64,000 nt of DNA from an uncultured Lachnospiraceae bacterium (lineage in GTDB: Bacteria; Bacillota; Clostridia; Lachnospirales; Lachnospiraceae): assembly GCA_947589095.1 (NCBI GenBank), contig CANQBX010000009.1:1-64000 (forward strand). Direction: 5' to 3'. The position numbers and the translations under genes were made by a program. Below, piece after piece: positions 1 to 8,910 of the stretch (the first letter of the stretch is position 1; each line of letters opens with the position of its first letter). The notes under the pieces are model-generated. The model did no database searches and was not told the DNA's origin. It was given only the letters and a program-made list of their open reading frames with translations.

Positions 1-72
1 CGGCTATATCCTTCCCACCACCGGGCGGATTCGGGACTTTCACCCGTTAGAAACGTGCGCCGCCAGGCGCAC
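1..72 (-). mobile_element. 5' end of a group II (IIC-like) intron, cut by the window edge
   Basis: Read on the minus strand from position 72, the sequence starts GTGCGCC-TGGC-GGCGCAC, a perfect 7-bp hairpin of the kind that opens bacterial group II introns. It continues with AACGGGTGAAAGTCCCG and GGAAGGATATAGCCG, phrases I recognise from domain I of clostridial group II introns. The rest, including the intron-encoded reverse transcriptase, would lie beyond the left edge. Class IIC introns are known to insert just 3' of intrinsic terminators, and a terminator hairpin ends only a few bases before position 72. Assignment to class C is inferred from that insertion site. Confidence 0.7.
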
Positions 73-78
73 ATACGG

Positions 79-103
79 AAAGAGCGCCGTCTCCGCGGCG
101 CCC
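79..103 (-). terminator. Intrinsic terminator of the surface-protein gene
   Basis: An 8-bp GC-rich stem (82-89 with 96-103, one G-T pair on the transcribed strand) has a 6-base loop. It is followed on the minus strand by TTTCC, about 45 bases after the stop codon of the gene ending at 147. The group II intron begins six bases further on, so the short T-run is all that is left between hairpin and intron. Confidence 0.7.
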
Positions 104-146
104 TTTCAGACATTTCCTGTTCTTTTGAAAAGCAAATAACCGTGAA

Positions 147-3100
147 TTACTGGATCCACTCGCCCTGCGCGTTAACACGATATCCGTCCGGCGTCACCGT
201 GTCCGTGAGCAGGGATCCGAGAGTCGCGTCGCTGGCGCTGCTGAAGTAATACCACTTGCCGTCCAGAAGCTGCCAGCCGGTCAGCATACGGCCCGCCGTA
301 CCGTCATGGTTCGCGTAAAGGTAATATCTCCTGCCGTCCAGCTCCAGCCAGCCTGTATCCATAAGCCCTGTATTGCCAAAGTGATACCAGTGAGCGCCAT
401 CCTTCTCTGCTACGCAGACCCAGCTGTTGGCCGCTGCCTTTCCATCTACCTGCAGCGTCCAGCCCTGCTCATTCTGAACCCAGGCGCCGGATACGGACTG
501 GGCATTCGCCACATTTACAGAAGATGCGTCGGCAATCGCGACTACCGTCGATATAGCGGAGCCGCTTCCCGGAATGACCGTGGGAGCCGGGGCCATAGCC
601 GCCGGGCCGCCCTGAACGCTCCCCGCCGAGCCGGAGCCTCCTCCGAAGCTGCCGCCGCCCGAGCCCGAACCGCCTCCGAAGCCGCTGCTGCCCGAGCCCG
701 AACCGCCTCCGAAGCCGCTGCTGCCCGAGCCCGAACCGCCTCCGAAGCCGCTGCCGCCCGAGCCCGAACCGCCTCCGAAGCCGCTGCCGCCCGAGCCCGA
801 ACCGCCTCCGGTACTCGTCCCCGGGATGCCGACCCAGGTGAATACCGCCTTCAGTTCGGTGTCCTCATCCACCGTAAGCTGATATCGCGCGGAGGTACTT
901 ACGACTTCACCGTCCTTCATCCAGTTCAGGAAACGATACCCGGCCGCAGGCTCCGCCTCCAGCGTAACCAGGGAGCCGGAACGATATTTCCCGGCATAGA
1001 GCACACGGCCTCCATCCGCAGGAACCGCTTCCGCCGATACCGTCACATCCAGAACCGCGTCGGACCATTTGGCATAGAGTTCCATATCGCCTGTCACGAT
1101 ACCCCGTTCAAAATCCCAGCGTCTCGTATAACCCGGGTCCGTATACCATCCCTCAAACGCCGCCAGATCCTTCACCGGAGTCGCCGGTACCGGAACCCTG
1201 CCGCCGTAGGCAACCGTCCTGGTAAAGGACGCCGGATTGCCTCCCATGGTATAATAGGTAACTGTATACAGATTGACACGCCAGCCGGCGTAAAGCGTCG
1301 TATCCTGCGTGTAGACGGTATTCGCGCTGACCCGGGCGGAGGCGTCCGCCTCCGTTCCATCCGCAGGTCTGTTCCGATACCACCCGGTGAAGGTATATCC
1401 GGTTCTGGTTGCCGAAGGAAGCTCTCCCGTCAGCCTGCCCATCGTGGTAAACATCGGCGCCGCATCCGTCCGGCCTCCGTTGGCGTCAAAGGAAACCCTG
1501 TATTTGGTCTGATTCACCGTCACGTTCGCAGTATCCTGCAGCATCGTCACGCCCGGCGGCAGCGCGCATCCGGCGCTTACCGTCAGCTTCTCAAGCTGTT
1601 CATCGCCGCCGACGCTGAGAAGTCCGCCCGTCAGGGACGTATTCTTCACCGGCCGGTACCCGGCAATGCCGGAGGAAAGGCTCCAGCTGGTCTTCAGTAT
1701 CTCCGAAGCGTCCGCCGCCGGAGAAGTTCCGTCCGCCGTCACCACCGCAAAGGAAACCTGCTTCCCCACATTTACGCTTGCGCTCTGGGGGCTGATCTTC
1801 ACGCTCTTCAAGGTAGCGGGCTCCGCCTTCAGATACCGGTAAACCGTCTTCGGAGTGCCGAGACTCCTCTGATCGCTGCCCACGCGGAGTTCCGCTACTA
1901 CTCCGCCTTCCTCGTTCTGCTCATTGCCGACAACCATATAGTCGCCGCCATAGACGCCGTCAAAGGACAGATCCGCGTCGATGGCCGCACGGTCGCCTCG
2001 GGCGGTTATTTTCGCCCCGCCGCCGACCGTAATGCTTCCTGCGCCGCCGGACCGGCCTGCGCCGATTCCGGCCGCTCCGTCCGATCCTTCGGCCCGGATC
2101 ACCGTCCCGCTGCCGGAGATGTGAACCGACCAGCCGGACGCACCCGTTCCGCATCCGATCCCGGCCGCCCCGTATCCGCCGGCCGCGGTGACCGCACCGC
2201 CGGTAATCGTGACCTCGCCGCCGGAAGAACGCGCCGCGCTGCCGATACCGGCGCCGCCGAAGGTCGCTCTTCCGAGATTGGTACCATTATCCGCCTTGCC
2301 GCCATTTGCCCTGACCGTTCCGCCGGTAATCGTTATCACGCTGCCGCTGCCGCCGCCTATGCCCGGGCCTCCGCCATTGCCAATCGTCGTTACGTCGCCG
2401 CCATTAATGGTAACCGATGAACCATTCCCGCCGGTTCCCGTGCCGATTCCTGCCGATACCGTCGAGGTAATATCCGTCGTAACTCCCTTGCCATAAGAAG
2501 CATCCGCATATACGGCGCCGCTGTTGATCGTGATCGCGCCGGCTGTCCCGGACTTTCCGCCCGTTCCGCCGCCGCCGATCGCCGCGGTACTCGTCGATCT
2601 GCCGTATGCCACCAAACGTCCGTCCGACATACGCTGACCGTAAACCGTCAGCGAAGCGCCCTCTTCCACATAGATTCCGTACTCCGCATTCAGGGTAGCG
2701 CCGCTGCCCAGAACCAGATTCACATCTCCGCTCAGGATCTCGATCCGCTTGCTGAAGGTCTGCGTGCTTCCCAGATAATACCACACGGTTCCTTCCGCGT
2801 CCCCGTTCCAGATATAATCAGAGGAAACGACCCTTCGGATGTTCTCCCTGCCTACCTTCTCCCTGCGCTCGGTGCCGTCTGCGCCCATGAAAGTGATCAC
2901 GCCGCATTCCTCGCATACATACTGGCACTGCCGCTCCGGCTGCGCCGGCATATATCCGCAGGTATCGTCATGCATACCCTTCTCGTGCGGACAATCCAGC
3001 ACCTTCTGCGTCTCCCCGGGACTTGCCTTCGGAGGCGTCGCCGTCTCCGCATGATCCGCGTTCGGCGGGGAAGCCGTCTCCTCGTATCTCCAGCAGGCAT

Positions 3101-3299
3101 CCGTATGCTGATGCCTGCAGGGCTGCTCCGGACGGGCCGGCTGGTAACCGCAGGTATCCGTATGCTCCGGGTGATGCTCGCATATACCGATCTCCGATAC
3201 ATCGCCCTCTCCGGCCGCGTACGCCGCCGTACCCGGGCCGGTAATCATAAGGGCTGCGCTGAGTAATACCGATACTGCCTTCCTAACGCCCTTTTTCAT
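147..3299 (-). CDS. Secreted surface protein: Cys/His modules, Gly-rich solenoid, InlB-type repeats, cell-wall-binding tail
   Basis: A protein of 1,050 residues with a signal peptide (residues 1 to about 29, ending AYA-A). Residues about 38-135 hold several H-x-D-x-CGY cysteine/histidine modules. Residues about 180-480 are Gly/Ala-rich with repeated ITINSGAV-like strands, suggesting a beta-solenoid. Residues about 600-745 hold two Listeria-Bacteroides (InlB B-type) repeats ending in LYAGW and LYAKW, followed by a related beta-repeat domain. A Gly/Ser/Phe linker (about 825-895) is encoded by 33-bp tandem repeats at 640-815. The last 110 residues resemble choline/glucan-binding repeats (GWLELDGRRYYLY), so attachment is probably non-covalent. 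The ATG has a GGAGGAG site 8 bases upstream. Role inferred: adhesin or wall-associated binding protein. Confidence 0.8.
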   Translation of the reverse strand: MKKGVRKAVSVLLSAALMITGPGTAAYAAGEGDVSEIGICEHHPEHTDTCGYQPARPEQPCRHQHTDACWRYEETASPPNADHAETATPPKASPGETQKVLDCPHEKGMHDDTCGYMPAQPERQCQYVCEECGVITFMGADGTERREKVGRENIRRVVSSDYIWNGDAEGTVWYYLGSTQTFSKRIEILSGDVNLVLGSGATLNAEYGIYVEEGASLTVYGQRMSDGRLVAYGRSTSTAAIGGGGTGGKSGTAGAITINSGAVYADASYGKGVTTDITSTVSAGIGTGTGGNGSSVTINGGDVTTIGNGGGPGIGGGSGSVITITGGTVRANGGKADNGTNLGRATFGGAGIGSAARSSGGEVTITGGAVTAAGGYGAAGIGCGTGASGWSVHISGSGTVIRAEGSDGAAGIGAGRSGGAGSITVGGGAKITARGDRAAIDADLSFDGVYGGDYMVVGNEQNEEGGVVAELRVGSDQRSLGTPKTVYRYLKAEPATLKSVKISPQSASVNVGKQVSFAVVTADGTSPAADASEILKTSWSLSSGIAGYRPVKNTSLTGGLLSVGGDEQLEKLTVSAGCALPPGVTMLQDTANVTVNQTKYRVSFDANGGRTDAAPMFTTMGRLTGELPSATRTGYTFTGWYRNRPADGTEADASARVSANTVYTQDTTLYAGWRVNLYTVTYYTMGGNPASFTRTVAYGGRVPVPATPVKDLAAFEGWYTDPGYTRRWDFERGIVTGDMELYAKWSDAVLDVTVSAEAVPADGGRVLYAGKYRSGSLVTLEAEPAAGYRFLNWMKDGEVVSTSARYQLTVDEDTELKAVFTWVGIPGTSTGGGSGSGGSGFGGGSGSGGSGFGGGSGSGSSGFGGGSGSGSSGFGGGSGSGGGSFGGGSGSAGSVQGGPAAMAPAPTVIPGSGSAISTVVAIADASSVNVANAQSVSGAWVQNEQGWTLQVDGKAAANSWVCVAEKDGAHWYHFGNTGLMDTGWLELDGRRYYLYANHDGTAGRMLTGWQLLDGKWYYFSSASDATLGSLLTDTVTPDGYRVNAQGEWIQ

Positions 3300-3360
3300 C
3301 CTGCACTCCTCCTTCTATAGGATATAATTATGTGAAAAAACGACTCTGTTTCTATACTTA

Positions 3361-3389
3361 TTATTATATGTACCCCCCCGTAAAGTCAA
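3361..3389 (-). promoter_or_regulatory. Promoter of the surface-protein gene with a 7-C tract in the spacer
   Basis: On the minus strand, TTGACT (3384-3389) is followed 15 bases later by TATAAT (3363-3368). An alternative TAATAA (3361-3366) lies at 17 bases. The spacer contains seven consecutive G on the transcribed strand (3373-3379). A-rich tracts upstream (3400-3430) look like an UP element. Confidence 0.6.
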
Positions 3390-3456
3390 TAGTTCTCTGC
3401 CTTTTTTCATATCTTTTTTATTTTTTCCGCCTCAGAGGCGGACGGCCGGAAATCCG

Positions 3457-4572
3457 TTATCCTTTCCTTGCGGCGTCCCGCTTTTTCCTGCGGACCCGAT
3501 TGATGTGCCGTTCAAATTCCCCGCTGTCGATCAGTTCCGCCAGCACATACTGGAGATAGGTAGGCACCGTACACGCGTAAAACCCCAGCCTTTCCGCGAA
3601 TTCCGGTACCAGCCGGTGCGGAAGCACCATATAGCCTGCGCGCAGCGACGGGGAGACGGTCTGGGAAAATGTATTCATGTAGATCACATTGTCGTCGGCG
3701 GATAAGGCGAACAGCGTCTCCTCCGGCTTCGTAAGCACTGAAAATTCCGATTCGAAGTCATCCTCCACCAGATATCTCCCGGGCTTTGCGGCCCAGCGGA
3801 TATACTCATGACGTCTGGACGCCGACGCCGTCACGCCGCTGGGAAAGCTCCGGTACGGGGAAATATGCAGGATATCCGCGCGGCTTTGCCGCAGCGCGGC
3901 GCTCTCGATGCCGTCGCGGCCCAGCGGCAGCTTCTCCACCTGTACGTCACAGGCCCGGTATACCTGCTCGATCTTCTTGTAGGAAGGCGACTCGATCCCA
4001 TAGACCAAACCGCGTCCCAGAAGCTCTACGATCAGCCCGTAGAGATACTCGGATCCGGAACCGATGACGATCTGGCCGGCGTCCGCCGCGATCCCGCGGC
4101 TCCTGTCCAGATACCGGCTGATAGCCCTGCGAAGCTCCGGTATGCCCATATTAGGCGAACGGTCCAGAATCGTCTCTCCGCGGTCGGAGATCACCTTCCG
4201 CATGGCCTTCGCCAGAACGGAAAACGGAAATTCCGTCCTGCCGGCGCCGCCTTCCGAACCGTTTCCGTCCTGTCTCGGCAGGCCGCCCCGTCCGGACTCC
4301 GCATCCGGCGATGCCGTAAAACCTTCGTCTGTCCGGAAGATCACATAGTAGCCGCTTCTCTGCCTGGACTCTACGTAGCCTTCATCATCCAGCAGAGCAT
4401 AGGCGTGCTCCACCGTCACCGTACTGAGCTCCAGTTCTCCGGCAATGATCCGCTTGGACGGCAGCTTGCTGCCATAAGGATAGATCCCGCGTACGATATC
4501 CTCCCGAAGCTGCCGGTACAGCTGCAGATAAGCCGGCGCCGGCGCGTCCCGCTCGATCAGGTATCTCATCAT
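3457..4572 (-). CDS. MocR/PdxR-type GntR regulator with aminotransferase-like domain
   Basis: Translation from the double ATG at 4572/4569 gives about 371 residues. The N-terminal 70 residues are a GntR-family winged helix (YLQLYRQLREDIVRG, then GSKLPSKR). The rest is a fold-type I aminotransferase domain (PNMGIPELRRAISRYL, then ILHISPYRSFPSG and EDDFESEF), as in MocR regulators that sense pyridoxal phosphate or an amino compound. Upstream codons in the same frame lie in the divergent promoter region and are unlikely to be used. It diverges from the permease gene at 4764, which is its most likely target together with itself. The domain ends RRKKRDAARKG, a slightly short but plausible C-terminus. 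Confidence 0.8.
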   Translation of the reverse strand: MMRYLIERDAPAPAYLQLYRQLREDIVRGIYPYGSKLPSKRIIAGELELSTVTVEHAYALLDDEGYVESRQRSGYYVIFRTDEGFTASPDAESGRGGLPRQDGNGSEGGAGRTEFPFSVLAKAMRKVISDRGETILDRSPNMGIPELRRAISRYLDRSRGIAADAGQIVIGSGSEYLYGLIVELLGRGLVYGIESPSYKKIEQVYRACDVQVEKLPLGRDGIESAALRQSRADILHISPYRSFPSGVTASASRRHEYIRWAAKPGRYLVEDDFESEFSVLTKPEETLFALSADDNVIYMNTFSQTVSPSLRAGYMVLPHRLVPEFAERLGFYACTVPTYLQYVLAELIDSGEFERHINRVRRKKRDAARKG

Positions 4573-4625
4573 TTTCCCGTCCCCCGTATAAATATTTGCT
4601 GAAAGTGTAGCACCGGCACGATTAT

Positions 4626-4735
4626 TTGTCAAACTCTTTTGCGGCCCCGCCATCCGGCGGCTGCCGTGAATTGTCAGACAGTTCTGATACAATATTGCAA
4701 AAATCAGACTGGCGCAGCGAGGAAATTTGTCATAC
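4626..4735. promoter_or_regulatory. Divergent control region with three TTGTCAnAC boxes
   Basis: Direct repeats TTGTCAAAC (4626-4634), TTGTCAGAC (4671-4679) and TTGTCATAC (4727-4735) lie between the MocR gene and the permease gene. MocR proteins are known to bind direct repeats. A TGATACAAT -10 element for the permease lies at 4688-4693. Operator function is inferred. Confidence 0.4.
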
Positions 4736-4763
4736 AATAGAGGCCGTGAAAGGAGTATCCGAT

Positions 4764-5921
4764 ATGAAACCAACCCCATCGCATGACCCCGCGAAAGAAG
4801 CGCGCCGCCGGCCCTTCCTGCCTGCGGATCTGATAAAAAAGGAGCCCGTCCTGACGGTTTCCGCCGTCTGCGCGCTCATCTCCATGCTGTTCGTGCCGCC
4901 GTCCGCGGCCTACATAGACTATATCGATTTCCGGGTGCTGGCCCTTCTGTTCTGCCTGATGGCGGTCGTGGCCGGCCTGCAGCGGCATGGGCTGTTTCCG
5001 TGGCTGGCCGCGAAGCTTCTGACCGGCAGCATGCACCGGCGGAAGCTGTTTGCGCTGCTGATCCTGCTGCCCTTCTTCGCCTCCATGCTGGTAACCAACG
5101 ATGTGGCGCTGATCACCTTCGTTCCCTTCGCGGTCCTGATCCTTAATCTGACCGGCGAAACGCGGTACATGATCTTCGTTATCGTCATGCAGACCGTAGC
5201 GGCCAATCTGGGAAGCATGGCCACGCCTGTCGGCAATCCGCAGAACCTGTATCTGTATTCTGCCTTCGGCCTGACCGCCGGGGAATTCTTCGGAACCGTT
5301 CTTCCCTTCGCGGCGCTGGCGCTGCCGCTTCTGATGCTCGGCGTCCTCTTCTGCCGCCAGGGCGATCTTACCGTCTCGCTGCCGGAGAACACCGGCGTCG
5401 ACAGGATCGAACCGGTCGCCGTCTACACGGTTCTGTTTGCCGTCTGTCTGCTGTCCGTGTTCCGCGTGCTTCACTACGCGGTGCTTCTGGGAATCGTCTG
5501 CACGGCCGTCTTCATTGAGGACCGGGCCCTCTACAGAACCATGGACTACGGCCTGCTTCTGACCTTCGTCTGCTTCTTCATCTTCGCCGGAAACTTAGGC
5601 GCCATGGAAAGCGTACGTATCTTCCTGCAGAAAATGCTGGCGAACCGGCCTCTTCTGACCTCTGCGCTGGCAAGCCAGATCATCAGCAATGTCCCCGCCG
5701 CCGTACTGCTGTCCGGTTTCACGGACAACTGGCGGGCGCTTCTGCTCGGAACCGATCTGGGCGGTCTCGGCACGCCCATCGCGTCGCTGGCCAGCCTGAT
5801 CTCCTTCCGGCTCTATATGAAGACGGAAGGCGCCGGCAGCGGAAGATACCTCGGTTTCTTCACGCTGGTAAACGCGGCGGGCCTGATTCTGTTCCTGGCG
5901 CTGGCGCAGCTCACATTCTGA
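4764..5921 (+). CDS. SLC13/ArsB-type anion permease
   Basis: About 385 residues and strongly hydrophobic, with 10 or more predicted membrane segments. The signature MLVTNDVALITFVPFAVLI and the later MATPVGNPQNLYLYS match the ion-transporter superfamily (ArsB, CitM, SLC13), where the GNPQN loop forms part of the substrate site. The ATG at 4764 has AAAGGAG 9 bases upstream; in-frame codons before it are not preceded by a ribosome site. Substrate cannot be read from sequence: a dicarboxylate, citrate or another anion is possible. The divergent MocR regulator is the likely controller. Confidence 0.75.
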   Translation: MKPTPSHDPAKEARRRPFLPADLIKKEPVLTVSAVCALISMLFVPPSAAYIDYIDFRVLALLFCLMAVVAGLQRHGLFPWLAAKLLTGSMHRRKLFALLILLPFFASMLVTNDVALITFVPFAVLILNLTGETRYMIFVIVMQTVAANLGSMATPVGNPQNLYLYSAFGLTAGEFFGTVLPFAALALPLLMLGVLFCRQGDLTVSLPENTGVDRIEPVAVYTVLFAVCLLSVFRVLHYAVLLGIVCTAVFIEDRALYRTMDYGLLLTFVCFFIFAGNLGAMESVRIFLQKMLANRPLLTSALASQIISNVPAAVLLSGFTDNWRALLLGTDLGGLGTPIASLASLISFRLYMKTEGAGSGRYLGFFTLVNAAGLILFLALAQLTF

Positions 5922-5996
5922 ACGCCCTTTGCACCGGACCGGTGATATCCTCCGCACTTCGCATCTTGCGAAACCGCATCGTACACACTCCTGCCT

Positions 5997-6974
5997 CTAC
6001 GGCCTTTTATCCGCTTTTTCACGCAGTTCCTTAAGCGCGGCCGCAAAGCGCACGGACGATGCCGACGGATTGCCCCGCAGGATATTTCTGCGGTAGAAAT
6101 TCATATGCCCGGCCAGCGTCTCCCTCTTCTCGCTCAGCGCGCGGATCCTGGCCGCAAGCGCCTTCTCCGACTGCACATGCTCGCGAACAAACGCGGCCGC
6201 GCCGTCCTTCGCGCCTGCCATCCGCGCAGCCGCTTCCGCTTTGGCGTCCGTCATGATCGCGGCTGCCTCTTCCTTAAGGCCTGCCATCTTCGCGGCCGCC
6301 TCCGCCCTCACGCCGGTCAGGCGGTTCGCCGCTCCGGCCCGTACCTCCGCCGCGCTCAGATTCTCCAGGCGTCCCGAGATCTCAGAACGCAGGAGCGCGG
6401 CCTGTACCTGCAGCTCGTCCAGCTCCGCCTTCATCTTCGTCATAGCCTCCAGAGCACGGCCCAGATCCAGAGCCTCCTTCACGGACACAACCGTATCCAC
6501 GGAAAACGCCGCGCCGACCACCACCAGAAGAACCGTCTCCGCCCATGGATTCATGCCCAGCACAAACTCCGCGATGGGCCGGTGGATCACCTCCGTCAGA
6601 AAGATCGTCAGAAAGCCCCATGCGACCGACGACGACAGGCAGATATATCCGTGCAGGTTAAACCGCTGGTTGCTGTAATCCCAATATTTCATTTTAAACA
6701 GCTTCTCCATCACATAGCCGGTCACATATTCCAGCACCGTTGCCCCGACGACGCCCGCCAGATAGACCAGCACCACCGAATCCTTCACCGGCAGCGACAG
6801 CCACAGCATCATGACCGCCCCCGTGCCGTATAACGGCAGCAGAGGGAGCCGCAAAAAGCCCCGGTTGACGAAGCGGCGCTTAAGAATCGAAACATATGTG
6901 GATTCGAATATCCACCCGAAAAAACTGTATATGAAGAAAAATGTGATCCAATGATACCATGAATACGTATACAT
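5997..6974 (-). CDS. CmpB-like membrane protein (putative ABC-transporter permease family) with coiled-coil tail
   Basis: 325 residues. The N-terminal 180 residues carry about five membrane segments with the family pattern FFIYSFFGWIFESTY, then NRGFLRLPLLPLYGTGAV and LEYVTGYVMEKLF, as in the PF06541 family annotated as putative ABC-type permeases. The last 140 residues are Ala/Glu/Lys-rich and probably coiled coil (repeats such as AAAKMAGLKEEAAAIM). The ATG at 6974 has GGAGG 8 bases upstream; an upstream in-frame extension crosses a promoter and terminator and is rejected. It has its own promoter (7007-7035). Function in this family is not established. Confidence 0.7.
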   Translation of the reverse strand: MYTYSWYHWITFFFIYSFFGWIFESTYVSILKRRFVNRGFLRLPLLPLYGTGAVMMLWLSLPVKDSVVLVYLAGVVGATVLEYVTGYVMEKLFKMKYWDYSNQRFNLHGYICLSSSVAWGFLTIFLTEVIHRPIAEFVLGMNPWAETVLLVVVGAAFSVDTVVSVKEALDLGRALEAMTKMKAELDELQVQAALLRSEISGRLENLSAAEVRAGAANRLTGVRAEAAAKMAGLKEEAAAIMTDAKAEAAARMAGAKDGAAAFVREHVQSEKALAARIRALSEKRETLAGHMNFYRRNILRGNPSASSVRFAAALKELREKADKRP

Positions 6975-7006
6975 CTTTATGCCTCCGGCTCCAGTATTTA
7001 TAATAG

Positions 7007-7035
7007 AATATATCACACTCCGGCCGGAATTGCAA
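7007..7035 (-). promoter_or_regulatory. Sigma-A promoter of the CmpB-like gene
   Basis: TTGCAA (7030-7035), a 17-bp spacer, then TATATT (7007-7012) on the minus strand, about 30 bases before the start codon. The -35 overlaps the tail of the upstream terminator. Confidence 0.7.
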
Positions 7036-7075
7036 TAAACGGCGGGGCCTGCGTAAAATACCGCCGGTCCCGCCG
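7034..7075 (-). terminator. Terminator of the ABC exporter operon
   Basis: CGGCGGG (7069-7075 read on minus) pairs with CCCGCCG (7040-7046) across a 22-base loop, followed by TTTATT. It lies 40 bases after the stop of the gene ending at 7114. Confidence 0.5.
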
Positions 7076-7113
7076 TCTGCCGGGCAGAGCCTTCCCGAAT
7101 ATCTGCGATTAAT

Positions 7114-8910
7114 CTATACTGTCTCCTCACTGAGGAAATCAAACTGCGACATATACAGATCGTAATATGCGCCCCGCTTCGCCAGTAGCTCCTCATGCGT
7201 ACCGCTCTCCAGAATTCCGCCGTCGTCCACATACATAATGCAGTCCGCGTTCTTGATCGTGGAAAGCCTGTGGGCGATGATGAAGGAGGTACGGCCCTTC
7301 AGAAGCTCCGCCAGCCCCTTCTGAAGCAGCAGCTCCGTTTCTGTATCGATGCTGGAGGTAGCCTCGTCGAGGATCAGGATCTTCGGATCCGCCAGCAGCG
7401 CCCGGGCGAAGGAGATCAGCTGCCGCTGTCCGGCCGAAAGCCGGCTGCCCCGCTCATTCACTGCCGTATCATATCCGTTTTCCATCTGCATGATGAAGTC
7501 ATGGGCCTGAACCGTCTTCGCCGCCGCGATGACCTGCTCGTCGGTGGCCGTCTGATTGCCGTAGCGGATATTATCCATGATCGTACCCGAGAAGATGAAG
7601 CTGTCCTGCATCATAACGCCCATCTGGGTCCGCAGGGAGCGGATCGTCACCTTCGAAATATCAACGCCGTCGATCAGGATCCGGCCCGAATCCACATTGT
7701 AGAAACGGCTTAGGAGGTTGACGATGGTGGACTTGCCTGCTCCGGTGGGGCCGACGATAGCGTAGGTCTCGCCCTGGCTCACCCGGAAATTGATCTTATG
7801 CAGGATCTCATGGCCCGCGTCGTAGCTGAAGCTTACATCCTTAAATTCCACATCCCCGTGGATCGGCGGCATCTCCGCGGCCCCCGGCTCGTCCTTCACC
7901 TGCACCGGCTCGTCAATGGTCTCGAAGATCCTTTCCAGATAGGAAATGGCCGTCAGCAGGCTGTTATAGAAACCGGCCAGCGTGTTGATCGGCGCCCAGA
8001 AGCGGCCGATATAGGATGTAAACAGGATCAGCGTACCGGTGGTCAGCGAATGCTCCGGCCCCAGGATCCACTGGATGCCCAGCATATAGATGAACGCCGT
8101 GGTGAAGGCGGAAATGATATCCACGCTGGGCCCCATCGCGAAATTGAACATGACGGCGTGCATCCACGCCTTGCGGTAGCTGCCGCTTAAGCGGTTGAAG
8201 ATACCGGTATTCTCCTTCTCGCGCACGAAGGACTGGGTCACCCGGATGCCGTTGATGCTCTCGGCGATGTAGGCGTTTAAGTTGGACTGCTTGTTGGACT
8301 GGATCTGCCATGCCCGCCGCTGCCTGCGCTTGATGAAAATAACCACTGCAGCCAGGACCGGCAGGCCGCACATGCAGATGCCGGTAAGCCGGATATCGTT
8401 GATCAGCATAAAGACCACGATGAAGACCAAGTTGCACAGATCGGTGATCGTATTGACGATACCGTTGCTCAGCAGGTCGCTTAAGTTGTTTACATAGTTG
8501 ACGACACGAACCTGGATCTTGCCGTGGGGCCGGTCGTCGTAGTAGGAGAACGGCAGTTCCTGCAGGTGGCAGAAGATATCGGAGCGGATCGTGTGGATGA
8601 TGCTCTGCCCGATCACGCTCATAGCGCGCACCTTAAGCCGCGTACAGGTTGAAGAGTAGACGGCGATCAGAAGCGTCAGGACGCTCACCAGGATGACGCC
8701 GTTCATATTCTTGTCCGGAATGTACACATCCATGATCTGCTTTAAGAACATGGGGATCACCATGGTCAGGGCGCTGCCGCTGAGCATCATGAAGATGACC
8801 GCGGTCATCCTGCCGCTGTAGGGCCTGATATACCGGAGCAGGCGCTTCAGCTGTTTCGTGTTAAACCCGGTCTCCAGAACCTCGTCGACGTCGTATTTAT
8901 TGCGTGCCAT
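7114..8910 (-). CDS. ABC exporter subunit, membrane plus ATPase domain (consensus ATP site)
   Basis: 598 residues. It has an N-terminal six-helix exporter domain, then an ATPase domain with Walker A GPTGAGKST (about 388), signature LSAGQ (about 490), Walker B ILILDEATSSID (about 510, catalytic Glu present) and H-loop IIAHRLSTIK (about 546, His present). The stop of the upstream gene directly abuts this ATG (TAAATG), so the two are translated together and should form a heterodimer. The family (MdlAB/YheIH, BmrCD, TM287/288 type) exports drugs, lipids or peptides; substrate unknown. LSAGQ instead of LSGGQ matches the subunit whose signature faces the degenerate site of its partner. Confidence 0.88.
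   Translation of the reverse strand: MARNKYDVDEVLETGFNTKQLKRLLRYIRPYSGRMTAVIFMMLSGSALTMVIPMFLKQIMDVYIPDKNMNGVILVSVLTLLIAVYSSTCTRLKVRAMSVIGQSIIHTIRSDIFCHLQELPFSYYDDRPHGKIQVRVVNYVNNLSDLLSNGIVNTITDLCNLVFIVVFMLINDIRLTGICMCGLPVLAAVVIFIKRRQRRAWQIQSNKQSNLNAYIAESINGIRVTQSFVREKENTGIFNRLSGSYRKAWMHAVMFNFAMGPSVDIISAFTTAFIYMLGIQWILGPEHSLTTGTLILFTSYIGRFWAPINTLAGFYNSLLTAISYLERIFETIDEPVQVKDEPGAAEMPPIHGDVEFKDVSFSYDAGHEILHKINFRVSQGETYAIVGPTGAGKSTIVNLLSRFYNVDSGRILIDGVDISKVTIRSLRTQMGVMMQDSFIFSGTIMDNIRYGNQTATDEQVIAAAKTVQAHDFIMQMENGYDTAVNERGSRLSAGQRQLISFARALLADPKILILDEATSSIDTETELLLQKGLAELLKGRTSFIIAHRLSTIKNADCIMYVDDGGILESGTHEELLAKRGAYYDLYMSQFDFLSEETV

Noticed and set aside
306..2420. 704-codon open frame on the plus strand
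   Set aside because: Lies entirely opposite the surface-protein gene; Arg/Ala-rich composition and repeats mirror the GC-rich coding strand; no ribosome site.
3420..3455. Hairpin CCGCCTC/GAGGCGG as terminator of the MocR gene
   Set aside because: On the minus strand it is followed by A-runs, not T-runs. The A-tracts fit better as an UP element of the next promoter.
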